Shown here piece by piece: positions 1-8,758 of a stretch of 64,000 nt of DNA. The notes below the pieces were generated by a model that was not told where the DNA came from, made no database searches, and was given only the letters and a program-made list of their open reading frames with translations. The DNA comes from Verrucomicrobiota bacterium (lineage in GTDB: Bacteria; Verrucomicrobiota; Verrucomicrobiia; Limisphaerales; UBA11320): contig JACQFQ010000005.1 in assembly GCA_016199985.1 (NCBI GenBank), positions 62,001 through 126,000 of the forward strand, read 5' to 3'. A program made the translations under genes and the position numbers. Numbering within the stretch: position 1 is the stretch's first letter; each line of letters starts with the position of its first letter.

Positions 1-141
1 GAAAACGGCGTGCGACCGGACGACCTGGCGGCCACTTTGTATCACCTGATGGGAATCGCGCCGCAGACCGAGGTCCGGGACCGCGCCGACCGTCCCCTGC
101 CCATCTCCCGAGGCAACGTGATCGAAGGCGTGCTGGCCTGA
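1..141 (+). CDS. DUF1501 family protein, C-terminal end (partial)
   Basis: The reading frame is open from the first base and ends in TGA after 46 codons, so only the C-terminus is inside the window. It contains DDLAATLYHLMGI followed by RPLPISRGNVIEGVLA, the typical end of DUF1501 proteins, which are sulfatase-fold secreted proteins common in Planctomycetes and Verrucomicrobia. In those phyla DUF1501 genes usually sit beside DUF1549/DUF1553 or PPC-domain genes, and a PPC-type protein follows here after 55 bases. The biochemical role of the family is not established. The family call rests on this short conserved tail and the context. Confidence 0.75.
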   Translation, partial: ENGVRPDDLAATLYHLMGIAPQTEVRDRADRPLPISRGNVIEGVLA

Positions 142-196
142 CGCGCTCTCATGCGCGAGCGGAACGCGCCGATCGAATGAAGCAAAGGACATTGGC

Positions 197-1894
197 ATGA
201 AAGAGAACACCAATCGAAAGCCATCGGCCCCGATTCGCCCGCGCGCGCCCGCGGTTTGCGGACTGATCGCCGCGTTGATTCTGAGTCTTGGCTCGGAGGC
301 TCACGCCGATTCGGTCCGCGTTCAGCCGATCGCCCTGGAGCGCGGGACAGCGCAAGAAATCCTGGTTCAAGAGGATGGAGCGTCGCGCGCGAACGAGCTA
401 TGGACCTCATTCGGCGGCGAGGCCGCCCGCGTCCGAAAGGAGGACGACGCGTCCAAGCCCGGCGAAGCCCGATTCCAGCTCCGCGTGGGGAGCGGCGCGC
501 GGCTGGGCGTAGGGGCGATGCGACTCGTCGGATCGAACTATCTCTCCGGCATCCACTGGGTGTTCATCGACGATCTCCCAGTCCGCGCGGACCTTCCCAC
601 CGCCCACGACGAGTCGAACGCTCCAACTATAACGCTTCCGATCGGGATCGAAGGCCGCGCGTCGCCCGGAGTTCCGGATGTCTACCGCTTTCAGGGACGC
701 AAGGATCAGGTGCTGTCGCTGGACGCGCTGGGGCGCCGCCTGGACTCGCGGCTGTCGCCGGTGATCCAGGTTTTCAGCTCGGACAACCAGGACCTCGCCT
801 ACAGCAACCATGATCCGTCTCTGGGCGGCGACGCGCGCGTCTCGATCCGACTGCCGCGCGATGACGTCTACTCCATCCGCATCGCCGACCTCTACAACAA
901 GGGCGGCGCCGATCGCGGCTACTATCTGCGCGTCGGAGGTTTTCCGATCGTCGATTCGGCCTATCCCCTCGTGGTGACGAAGGGCGGCTCGGCGACGCCC
1001 GTGGCGTTGGACAGCATGCTTCGCAGAAGCTTCCCGCTGCAGGTCTCAGGCATCCCGGCGCCGGGCGGACGAACGAACGTGCCCGTCAAGGACGGCGGCC
1101 CAGGCTTCACTCTCGCGCGCGTGATGATCAGCGATCTGCCCGAGGTCTCCGAGACCGAGGACAACCAGCCCGCAGCCCGCGCCAATCAGATCAAGTGGCC
1201 CACGGGCATCAGCGGGAGGTTCGATCGTCGCGGCGATGTGGATTGGTTCCGGTTCCACGTGGAGAAAGGCGAAAGCCTCTCCTTCCGCGCTTTCTCCAAA
1301 ACCCTCGGCTCCCCCGCCGATGTCCTCCTCCGCCTCCACCGGATGGACGGGTCCAAGCTCATCGAGTTGAATGTGAACAACGACACGGATCCCGTCATGA
1401 GCCAAACATTCGCCGAAGGGGGCGACTACCTGCTGCGTGTATGGGAGTCGACGGGATTGGGAGGAAGCAACTTCAATTACCGCGTGGAGATCACGCCCCA
1501 TGCCCCTGGTTTCAAGCTTCAGACCGCGCTGGAACACCTCGTGGCCGTCTCCAACCAGACGGTGACGTTGAAGATCACGGCCGATCGCAAAGGAGGCTAC
1601 GCGGGGCCGATACGCATCTTCGCGGAAGGCCGATCGCCGGTGAAGCTGGCGAACGACATCATTCGAACGGATCAGAAGGAGACCGACCTTTCGATCTCGC
1701 TCGGTGATCCGGAGCTCGCGGGAAAGCTCGTGATGCTTCGATTGAAGGGCTCCACAGCGGACACCAACGCGCCCGCGTTCGAGGCGCCGGTCAGCACCCG
1801 AGGGGCGCCGATGTTGAAGCGCATGGGCCCGTATCTCATGCCGCGCGAGTTCGACGGCGACATCGCCCTGCTCTTTCCACTCGAGCCGAAATAG
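197..1894 (+). CDS. Secreted pre-peptidase C-terminal (PPC) domain protein
   Basis: This 565-residue protein starts with a basic stretch and a hydrophobic signal-like segment (AVCGLIAALILSLGSEAHA, about residues 19-37), so it is probably exported. Two regions look like PPC beta-sandwich domains: about residues 145-250, with PDVYRFQGRKDQVLSLDALG, and about residues 340-430, with GDVDWFRFHVEKGESLSFRA. PPC domains are usually accessory binding modules, and no catalytic domain is visible. It follows the DUF1501 gene on the same strand, an arrangement common in Planctomycetes and Verrucomicrobia, so the two may be one operon. A partner role in surface polysaccharide or protein handling is inference. 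Confidence 0.75.
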   Translation: MKENTNRKPSAPIRPRAPAVCGLIAALILSLGSEAHADSVRVQPIALERGTAQEILVQEDGASRANELWTSFGGEAARVRKEDDASKPGEARFQLRVGSGARLGVGAMRLVGSNYLSGIHWVFIDDLPVRADLPTAHDESNAPTITLPIGIEGRASPGVPDVYRFQGRKDQVLSLDALGRRLDSRLSPVIQVFSSDNQDLAYSNHDPSLGGDARVSIRLPRDDVYSIRIADLYNKGGADRGYYLRVGGFPIVDSAYPLVVTKGGSATPVALDSMLRRSFPLQVSGIPAPGGRTNVPVKDGGPGFTLARVMISDLPEVSETEDNQPAARANQIKWPTGISGRFDRRGDVDWFRFHVEKGESLSFRAFSKTLGSPADVLLRLHRMDGSKLIELNVNNDTDPVMSQTFAEGGDYLLRVWESTGLGGSNFNYRVEITPHAPGFKLQTALEHLVAVSNQTVTLKITADRKGGYAGPIRIFAEGRSPVKLANDIIRTDQKETDLSISLGDPELAGKLVMLRLKGSTADTNAPAFEAPVSTRGAPMLKRMGPYLMPREFDGDIALLFPLEPK

Positions 1895-1899
1895 TTCCT

Positions 1900-1912
1900 T
1901 GGCCCAGGGCCA
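1900..1912. terminator. Short perfect inverted repeat just after the PPC gene
   Basis: TGGCCC-A-GGGCCA lies six bases after the stop codon. It can form a six-pair stem but has a one-base loop and no T tract, so it is at best a weak terminator element. Confidence 0.25.
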
Positions 1913-2040
1913 GCCGCCTCCGGATTCGCGACGCATTTGGAGATCGGGTTGGTCGTCCCCTGCCGTTTTTCTTTCCTGGGCGTCCAGGACCCCACGGCCG
2001 CGCGCCCCGATTGATTCGCTTGCGACGAGCGGGACAGCTT

Positions 2041-2442
2041 TCAGCGAGCCCCACTCTGCCCGCCCTCATCCCCTTCCAACGACCTCGTTGCATCGATCTG
2101 CTCTTTGAGGAATCGCAGCTGCCTGACGATCTGTTTGTCGCGCAGCGCCACAACGGCAAGGTCGGGCTCCAGATCCAGACGCCCGGGCGTCGTGGCAGAA
2201 GGGCCGAAGCGCTCATCGAGAAAGGCGTCGACGCCGGCGAGAGTCGCGGAGACCGCCTGAAGCTTCTTGGCGTCCCGGGTCCAGAGCCGGACATGGAACC
2301 CAGCGCGGCGGAACAACGCGGCCGCGGCCGCGCCCATTTGGCCGGCGCCGAGAACCCCGACGCCCTGGACGAACAGAACCGGGGTCCCCTCTCCGTCCAG
2401 TTCATACGCCAGGCTTACGCCATCGCGTTTGAGAGTCTTCAC
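2041..2442 (-). pseudogene. Chimeric remnant: alpha/beta-hydrolase N-terminus joined to 3-hydroxyacyl-CoA dehydrogenase N-terminus
   Basis: The frame opens with GTG and encodes 133 residues. The first 30 or so (LKRDGVSLAYELDGEGTPVL, then FVQGVGV) read like the first two strands of an alpha/beta-hydrolase. From about residue 30 it becomes VLGAGQMGAAAAALFRRAGF then HVRLWTRDAKKL, a Rossmann NAD-binding start of the 3-hydroxyacyl-CoA dehydrogenase type. Neither domain is complete: the hydrolase lacks its catalytic residues and the dehydrogenase stops after about 100 residues. The shared GVGV/VLGAG glycine-rich stretch may be the joining point. I interpret it as a fused remnant and not as a working enzyme. 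A novel short Rossmann protein is the alternative. Confidence 0.5.
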
Positions 2443-2502
2443 CTGTGTCGATCGCCCTTTCTTCGCTCCTTCTTGTCCTCGGAGAACGCGGGCGGCGAGG
2501 AA

Positions 2503-3015
2503 TCAAAGCTGCCCGGACAGCTTGAACAGCTTCTGGCGCGTCTTTTGCAAACGCTCGATCACGACCTGTGAGATGCGTCGCATCAGCTCGTATCCAAATT
2601 CGTGCTGCTGGGCACAGAGCGCGCTCAGCGCCTTGCCGTCGATCTCGATGGCCCGGGTCGGCTCGGTAACCATCGCGTTGAAGTGCCAGGCGTTCGGAGG
2701 GAACAGCCAGGACCACCCAAGGACCTCGCCCGCGCCAACGCATTGAATAGGCACATTCCCTTTCAAGCCCGCGTGCGTGAGCGAGACCGCCCCCCACAGG
2801 ATGAGATAGAATTTGTGGGCGGGGTCTCCCTGCTTGAAGACCAGATCGCCGGCCCGCAAGTCCACGAGACTGGCGGACCTCGCTATGAGTTCCCGATGCG
2901 CCGGGGACATCCCCGCAAGAAAGGGGTGTTGCGCCACGGCGGTCTCGATCGAAGGGGCGTCCGCCCCGTCATGGGCCTTCTCAGTCGGTGTCGATGGAGG
3001 GGCGATATTCTTCAT
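2503..3015 (-). CDS. Cyclic nucleotide-binding domain protein (Crp-like sensor half)
   Basis: This 170-residue protein contains a single cNMP-binding beta-roll: FLAGMSPAHRELIARSASLV, GDLVFKQGDPAHKFYLILWG and GEVLGWSWLFPP, followed by an alpha segment ending RLQKTRQKLFKL. No helix-turn-helix follows, so it is not a complete Crp/Fnr activator. Such stand-alone domains usually act as sensors or partners of other proteins. The start MKNIAPP at 3015 is preferred over the upstream start at 3066, because the extra 17 residues have no family character. It lies 60 bases upstream of the chimeric remnant on the same strand. Ligand and target are unknown. Confidence 0.8.
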   Translation of the reverse strand: MKNIAPPSTPTEKAHDGADAPSIETAVAQHPFLAGMSPAHRELIARSASLVDLRAGDLVFKQGDPAHKFYLILWGAVSLTHAGLKGNVPIQCVGAGEVLGWSWLFPPNAWHFNAMVTEPTRAIEIDGKALSALCAQQHEFGYELMRRISQVVIERLQKTRQKLFKLSGQL

Positions 3016-3238
3016 ATGCGTCAGCGGGGCACAAAGTGATCCCTTATCGACGCGTCCGCAACGCATTTCAAGACAAGGACGCGTCGTTTATTGGCTGAAT
3101 CGCCCCTGAAAAGAACAGTGGACATCGGACGCGCCGCCATACGCCACGTGGCCCCCCCGCACTCTCCACATGGCGCATGTTCAGCGCGGGCCGCTGGGTG
3201 ATAGGAGTTACGCAACGATACAACTCACGCATGCTCAT

Positions 3239-6200
3239 ATGAAAAAAACCGACGCCATCTCATTCATCGCCCGATTTCGACGTGGGATGATGACAACCCT
3301 GCTGCTGCTCGCCCACTGGATGCTCTCCAACCCCGGGTCCATCGAGGCCGGCACCCACACCTGGACTGGGGCGGGTCTCACAGGGAACTGGAGTCTTCCG
3401 GCAAATTGGCAGGGCAACGTTCCTCCCGCCGCGGGCGAGGCCGCGCCCGTGGTTCTCGTCTTTCCCAAAGGGGCGGCCCGACAGCACAACACCAACAATC
3501 TCGCCGGGTTGACGATCCATGGACTGACCGTGTCCGGCCCCAGTTACGTCATCGAAGGGTCAGGGCCAGGCGTCGACATCACGTTCAGCGCCGCGCTGTT
3601 CACTTCCTACCTGTTTAACGCCGCCAACTTCACGCTCGGCGCCACCTTGAACATCTCGCTACAGGGAGTTCCGCAGTTCAGCGTGAGCGGCGGCGCGAGC
3701 ATCGCGAGCAAGCTCATCGGCGCCGGAGGATTCACGAAGTCGGGAGCGGGAGAGCTGGCGATCACCGGACCTTCCGACAATCAGTTCAGCGGCAAAGTGA
3801 CGGTCTCCGACGGCGCTCTCAGCCTCAGCAAGGGGAGCTTGATCCTCGGCACATGGTATCCCGCGATCGCGGTGTCGGGGCCGCTGGTCGTCGGTGGGAC
3901 GAACGTTGCGGTCGCCGGGTCCGTGAACCTGATTCACGCCGACCAGATCGCGGACAGCTCGTCCGTCGCCGTGCAGCCGTCTGGCATGATCTACATGGGC
4001 GGCAACAACGAAACAATCGGGCCCCTGACCATGACGGGCGGACAGATCCTCGGAGACAGTCTCGAAACAACGAATCTGGGGACCCTCACCCTGACGAGCG
4101 ATGTCTCTGTGCCCGACACGTCGCTCGTCCCCTCCGCGACGATCACGGCCCACCTCGCCCTAGGCGGCGGCGCGCAGCGGAACTTCGATGTTCAACTCGG
4201 GCACTTCAATCTCTATGGACGAGTCTCCGATGGCGGCAACGCGGCCGGTCTCGTCAAATCGGGTCCTGGGCAGCTTTTCCTCGCCAACGCCGCCAACACC
4301 TATCGCGGCCTCACCACGATCCAGGAAGGATCCATCTACATTTACAGCGACGGAGCTCTGGGCTCGACCAACAACGGCACGATCCTGCACGGCGGCGCGC
4401 TTCTCGCCGTTCAAGGAGTGAACATCCCCGGAGAGTCCTTGACCATTGTCCCCGGCGCGGGGAACGCGAAGATCCACTGCGTGACGACCAGCTCTCTCGG
4501 CGGCGCTGTGCGACTGAACGCGAGTTTGGATATCGATGTGGACTCGTCGGCACAGCTGACGTTCAGCGGGGCGATCTCAGGCGGAGGAGGCGTGAACAAG
4601 CTGGGCGAAGGCGCCCTGGTCTACACCGGCCTGGACGCGAACACTTACGCCGGTCCGACAACGGTGCTGGGCGCCTTGAGCCTCAACAAAGGCTTGGGGG
4701 TCTTCCCCGCCCAGGCGATAGCGGGCCCTCTGATCATCGGCATCCAAGGCACGATGGTAGATGGGGCTCACGTGGTGCGCCTGTATCGCTCGAACCAGAT
4801 CAATCCCGACTCCCCAGTGACGGTGTTGGACGGCGGCGACCTCTCCCTCAACAACCACAATCAGGCGATCGGTCCCCTGACCTTGTTCGCGGCGATTCAT
4901 ACCGGCGCGGGCGTGTTGACGCTCAATGGCGACGTGACCGCCGATACCGGCACGTCTCTCGCGTATATTTATGGATCGGTGTCGATGGGCGCGAAGACGC
5001 GGACGTTCACCGTGGAGTCGGGCGGCACATTGAGAATCGCGGCGCACCTCGCCGACGCGCCCGCGGCGGTTGGCTGGGTGAAAGACGGTCCCGGCCAGCT
5101 GGATCTTCTGAGTTCGAGCTCGTTCGACGGACCCTTCACCATCCATCGAGGCGACGTGTGGGTGAAGGCCAACGGCGCGCTGGGCGGAGTCAACGAACCC
5201 ACCATCGTGAACAGCGGGGCCAGGCTGACGTTCGATGATTCTTCCGTCCCCATCGTCAGCGGCGAGCCGATCCAACTGAACGGCGTCGGGGCAGGCCAGG
5301 TACCGAAGTACTTCGGCGCGCTGTGGTCCTACGGCAGCAACACGCTCACAGGGCCTATCACCGTGGCCAGCGACGCCCATGTTTTTGTCACAGACAGCCA
5401 GGCCGCTCCAGGCTCGCTCACCCTTTCAGGGATTCTGTCAGGTCCCGGCAAGCTCACCAAAAACGGCCCTGCGCCTTTGATCCTGGCGGGCAGCGAGGAC
5501 AACTCGCACGCGGGAGGCACTTGTGTTACTGACGGAATCCTGTTCCTCCGGAAGTCGCAAGGCGCCGTGGCCATCCCCAGCGCGTTGGTCGCCAATAACG
5601 CCACCGTCCGCTGGCTTGCCGACAATCAGGTCGCGAACAACGTCGCCATGACGGTGATCAACACAAACGGCCTCCTGGACTTGTTTGGCTACAACGACCG
5701 CGTCGGCGGATTAAACATGAACGGCGGCGTCGCGACAACCGGCAAAGGCGTATTGACCCTCGGCGGCGATGTGAAAGTCTCGGCGGATCCTCTTCCCCTC
5801 TATTCCTCCGAGATCTGGGGCAATCTCTCCCTGGGGGGCGCCGACCGCGTCTTCGAATGCGCAAGCAACGCGGCGCTCTACATGACCGCATCCATCGGCG
5901 ACGGCGGCGCGACGGCGGGATTCAAGGCGACCGGCGGCGGAGGGGTGCACCTGGGCTTGAGCAACTCTTTCTCCGGTCTCGTCATCGTGGACGACGCGGA
6001 CCTCTGGCTTCATGACAACTTCGCGCTCGGTCGCGTCGGCGCCGGCCTTATTGTCACCAATCATGCGACGCTCAATCTCCCAAACGTGGATATCGTAGGA
6101 GAAGACCTAACGCTCGCCAGCGATGGCGATGGCTACGTCGGGACGATCTACGCCATCGAAACGAACTCCTGGACCGGGGCTGTGCGGTTGAATCAGGACG

Positions 6201-7393
6201 CCTACCTGGATCTCAACGGCGCAGATTCGCGGCTCACGCTCAGCGGGCCGATCACAGGATCGGGCGGGCTCCACACTGAATCCGCCGGCACGCTTCGCCT
6301 GGCCGGCGCCCAGCCCAACACGTTCACCGGCCCGCTCGTTTGCGAGGGAGGCATGATCGAGCTGGCCAAGCCCGCCGCGCTCGCGGTCTACGGCGACGTC
6401 GAGATTCCGTACGGAGTGGTGCGCCTGCTCGCATCCCATCAGATTCTCGACACCTCATCAGTGAAACTGGGGTTCTCAAGCCGCTTTGAGCTCAATGGAT
6501 TCAGCGAAGTGATCGGCGATCTCTCCGGATCCGGTCAGATCCTCCTGGGCAATGGGGTATTGACGGTCGGGGGCGGGAGCGCGCTGAACGTCTTCAGCGG
6601 CGACATCAGCGGCGCGGGCGGCGAGCTCGACAAGGCGGGCTCGAACACGCTGGAGCTCCGGGGGAACAATACCTACACCGCAGGCACCCTCGTGAAGGGC
6701 GGAAAGCTTCTCGTGAACGGCCATCAGCCCGCGAGCGATGTCTACGTCTACCCCGGCGCGACCTTGGGCGGCACAGGCGCCGTGGGAGGCATTTACGGGA
6801 TTGGAGGAACCGTGAGCCCTGGCAACAGCCCCGGCCGGCTGTCCGTCGCGAAAGCCTCATCGCTCGACGCCGCCACGAGCTTGATCATCGAGCTGAACGG
6901 GACCGCTCCGGGCAAGGACTGCGACCAGTTGGACGTGGCCGGCAACCTGGCGGTCAACAACGCCGCGCTCCAGGTCGCGATGGGCTTTGCCGGAGCGGTG
7001 AGCAATCGCTATGTCATCGTCAATCACTCGCTGGGCGCGACCACATCCCACTTCAAGGGCCTCCCCGAGGGATCCATCCTCACAGCGAACAACGGGGCCA
7101 CTCTGCTCATCACCTATGTGGGAGGCGATGGAAACGACACCGAGCTCGTCCAGCTCTCGCTCCCCGCCGCGCCTCAGCTCGGCGACATTGCGCGGCTGAG
7201 CGATGGATCCATTCAACTGAAGGGCAAAGGCGCTCCCGGAGTGAGCTACACCGTGGAGGCCAACGACGATTTGCGGACCTCGAATTGGCTGAACCTGGGC
7301 TCCATCAGCGCGAATGGACTGGGCGCCCTGATCTTCACCGATTCAAAGGCCACGAACCACGTTCAGCGCTTCTACCGCTTCGTGGCTCCGTAA
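3239..7393 (+). CDS. Giant secreted autotransporter-associated beta-strand repeat protein
   Basis: The 1384-residue protein begins with a basic N-terminus and a hydrophobic export segment (MMTTLLLLAHWML). It then has TWTGAGLTGNWSLPANWQG, the usual first element of autotransporter-associated repeat proteins. The body is a long run of Gly/Ser/Ala/Asn-rich beta-strand repeats of the type LTKNGPAPLILAGSEDN and LDKAGSNTLELRGNNTYTAG, expected to form a parallel beta-helix. No autotransporter beta-barrel is seen. The C-terminus is a small module (YTVEANDDLRTSNWLNLGS, ending QRFYRFVAP) also found in three other secreted proteins in this window. The ATG at 3239 is chosen because it places the export signal at the N-terminus. 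A role as a surface adhesin or matrix protein is inferred from family behaviour. Confidence 0.85.
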   Translation: MKKTDAISFIARFRRGMMTTLLLLAHWMLSNPGSIEAGTHTWTGAGLTGNWSLPANWQGNVPPAAGEAAPVVLVFPKGAARQHNTNNLAGLTIHGLTVSGPSYVIEGSGPGVDITFSAALFTSYLFNAANFTLGATLNISLQGVPQFSVSGGASIASKLIGAGGFTKSGAGELAITGPSDNQFSGKVTVSDGALSLSKGSLILGTWYPAIAVSGPLVVGGTNVAVAGSVNLIHADQIADSSSVAVQPSGMIYMGGNNETIGPLTMTGGQILGDSLETTNLGTLTLTSDVSVPDTSLVPSATITAHLALGGGAQRNFDVQLGHFNLYGRVSDGGNAAGLVKSGPGQLFLANAANTYRGLTTIQEGSIYIYSDGALGSTNNGTILHGGALLAVQGVNIPGESLTIVPGAGNAKIHCVTTSSLGGAVRLNASLDIDVDSSAQLTFSGAISGGGGVNKLGEGALVYTGLDANTYAGPTTVLGALSLNKGLGVFPAQAIAGPLIIGIQGTMVDGAHVVRLYRSNQINPDSPVTVLDGGDLSLNNHNQAIGPLTLFAAIHTGAGVLTLNGDVTADTGTSLAYIYGSVSMGAKTRTFTVESGGTLRIAAHLADAPAAVGWVKDGPGQLDLLSSSSFDGPFTIHRGDVWVKANGALGGVNEPTIVNSGARLTFDDSSVPIVSGEPIQLNGVGAGQVPKYFGALWSYGSNTLTGPITVASDAHVFVTDSQAAPGSLTLSGILSGPGKLTKNGPAPLILAGSEDNSHAGGTCVTDGILFLRKSQGAVAIPSALVANNATVRWLADNQVANNVAMTVINTNGLLDLFGYNDRVGGLNMNGGVATTGKGVLTLGGDVKVSADPLPLYSSEIWGNLSLGGADRVFECASNAALYMTASIGDGGATAGFKATGGGGVHLGLSNSFSGLVIVDDADLWLHDNFALGRVGAGLIVTNHATLNLPNVDIVGEDLTLASDGDGYVGTIYAIETNSWTGAVRLNQDAYLDLNGADSRLTLSGPITGSGGLHTESAGTLRLAGAQPNTFTGPLVCEGGMIELAKPAALAVYGDVEIPYGVVRLLASHQILDTSSVKLGFSSRFELNGFSEVIGDLSGSGQILLGNGVLTVGGGSALNVFSGDISGAGGELDKAGSNTLELRGNNTYTAGTLVKGGKLLVNGHQPASDVYVYPGATLGGTGAVGGIYGIGGTVSPGNSPGRLSVAKASSLDAATSLIIELNGTAPGKDCDQLDVAGNLAVNNAALQVAMGFAGAVSNRYVIVNHSLGATTSHFKGLPEGSILTANNGATLLITYVGGDGNDTELVQLSLPAAPQLGDIARLSDGSIQLKGKGAPGVSYTVEANDDLRTSNWLNLGSISANGLGALIFTDSKATNHVQRFYRFVAP

Positions 7394-7408
7394 CGCTTCG
7401 GCTCCCGG

Positions 7409-7975
7409 TCACTCCAGGGCGCGAGCGCGAGCCACCTCCCGGAACAGCCAGGCGCGGGCGTAGTCCCAATGACGCCGGGCGGTCGCGAGGGAGAGATTCA
7501 GCACGTCGGCGGCTTCCTCCGTGCTCAACCCCGCGAAGTATTTCAACTTCACCAATTCGGCCTTGGTCGCGTCGTGACGCGCGAGCGCGTCGAGGGCCGC
7601 GTCCACCGCGAGGAGCTCGTCATCCGGCTCGCTCGCGGCGATCTCAAAGTCGTCCACGCGCTCATGCGCGACGCCGCCGCCACGCCGTTGAGCCCGGCGG
7701 CGACGCGCATGGTCGATCAGAATCCGGCGCATCGCCTCGGACGCCGCCGCGAAAAACTGCGCCCGATTCGCCCAGGACTTCGCCTCCCCGCCAACAAGCC
7801 GGAGCCATGCCTCGTGAACCAGCGCGGTTGCCTGCAGCGTATGCTGCGGGAGCTCCCGTGACATCCGCGCCCGGGCCAGATTCCGCAACTCCTCATACAC
7901 CAGCGGGAGCAAGGCCTCAGCCGCCCCAGTTCCTTCAGCTTCGCTTCGTCTAAGAATGCGCGTGACTTCGTTCAT
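7409..7975 (-). CDS. ECF-type RNA polymerase sigma factor
   Basis: This 188-residue sigma-70 family protein has region 2 (LPLVYEELRNLARARM, then HTLQATALVHEAWLRL) and region 4 (ELVKLKYFAGLSTEEAADVL, with a helix-turn-helix through SLATARRHWDYA). The tract AMRRILIDHARRRRAQRRGG is typical of the ECF subfamily found in Planctomycetes and Verrucomicrobia, which is often encoded beside a Ser/Thr kinase gene. Such a kinase lies at 8759 here. The start MNEVTRIL at 7975 is taken over 7990 for its fit to the family. It converges on the beta-strand repeat gene with only 15 bases between stops. No anti-sigma factor is recognisable nearby. Confidence 0.9.
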   Translation of the reverse strand: MNEVTRILRRSEAEGTGAAEALLPLVYEELRNLARARMSRELPQHTLQATALVHEAWLRLVGGEAKSWANRAQFFAAASEAMRRILIDHARRRRAQRRGGGVAHERVDDFEIAASEPDDELLAVDAALDALARHDATKAELVKLKYFAGLSTEEAADVLNLSLATARRHWDYARAWLFREVARARALE

Positions 7976-8016
7976 AGGCCGACGCCCCAACTTGTGGAGG
8001 GAAGCGATACGAAAGG

Positions 8017-8619
8017 CTAATTCTTTTTCTCCGACGTCTCCACTCGCTTCAGGATGTCAGCGTCCGTGAAGAGCTCCTTCTCGTGCTGGTGTCGGAGCAG
8101 GAACCGTTGCACGGCCTTTGTCTCCGCCGTGATCACCAGCTCATCCCGCTCGCGATTATCCGGCGCGTCCGGATCCGCCACCGCGATCGTCGTCAGGGCG
8201 GTGGGATTGTTTCGCAGCCATTTCTGCACCCAGTCGGTGTTCAGAAGCGCGATTTCGATCGCTCCTTTCGCGACCACCACCCTCGCCAGATTATGCGCGG
8301 GCACCGTGCTGATTCCTCGCTCGGGAGGAAGCAAGTCGAGCAACCGCATTCCGCCCAGCTCGAACAGGCGCGCGATGTAATCGCGCTGGCCGTCACCGTC
8401 GACAATCGACAGCTTGTAGCTCTGGTCAGCGTTCTTGACGAAGGTCCACACCGGCGCTTTCGCCTTCCGAGCCGGATCGTCGGGAGTCTCCTGCCAGGCG
8501 CCGAGGAGCTTCGCGTCGAATTGAACGTCCGCGGTCTGGTAGAACGGGTGAATCGACTTCTGCCAACATCCCGTAAGCAGGCAAAGGCCGACCAACAGGC
8601 AACTGAGTTTCGTTTTCAT
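8017..8619 (-). CDS. Predicted lipoprotein of unknown function
   Basis: The 200-residue product starts with a lipoprotein signal (MKTKLSCLLVGLCLLTGC) with the lipobox LTGC at residues 15-18, so it should be lipid-anchored to the cell envelope. The mature part begins with SIHPFYQTADVQFDAKLLGA and contains mixed alpha/beta segments with no catalytic motif I recognise. The stop lies 41 bases upstream of the ECF sigma gene start, on the same strand, so the two are probably co-transcribed. It sits between the sigma factor and the divergent kinase, so it could be an envelope sensor for that module. That is context-based inference only. Confidence 0.7.
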   Translation of the reverse strand: MKTKLSCLLVGLCLLTGCWQKSIHPFYQTADVQFDAKLLGAWQETPDDPARKAKAPVWTFVKNADQSYKLSIVDGDGQRDYIARLFELGGMRLLDLLPPERGISTVPAHNLARVVVAKGAIEIALLNTDWVQKWLRNNPTALTTIAVADPDAPDNRERDELVITAETKAVQRFLLRHQHEKELFTDADILKRVETSEKKN

Positions 8620-8758
8620 GCTTTGTTTTCGTTGTATGTCGCGCCTTGTCGCGCGGATTTTGTTTTCCAGCCTGGGGCGGATGGCCTTGACTGGTCTCGT
8701 AGCTCAGTGCGCAATTCGCGGATGAAACTGCTCAAAAATCTTTGCCCAGGGGTTTCCC

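Noticed and set aside
8695..8735. Sequence resembling a tRNA D-arm (GTAGCTCAGT)
   Set aside because: No matching acceptor stem, anticodon arm or T-loop (GTTCRANYC) follows within 80 bases.
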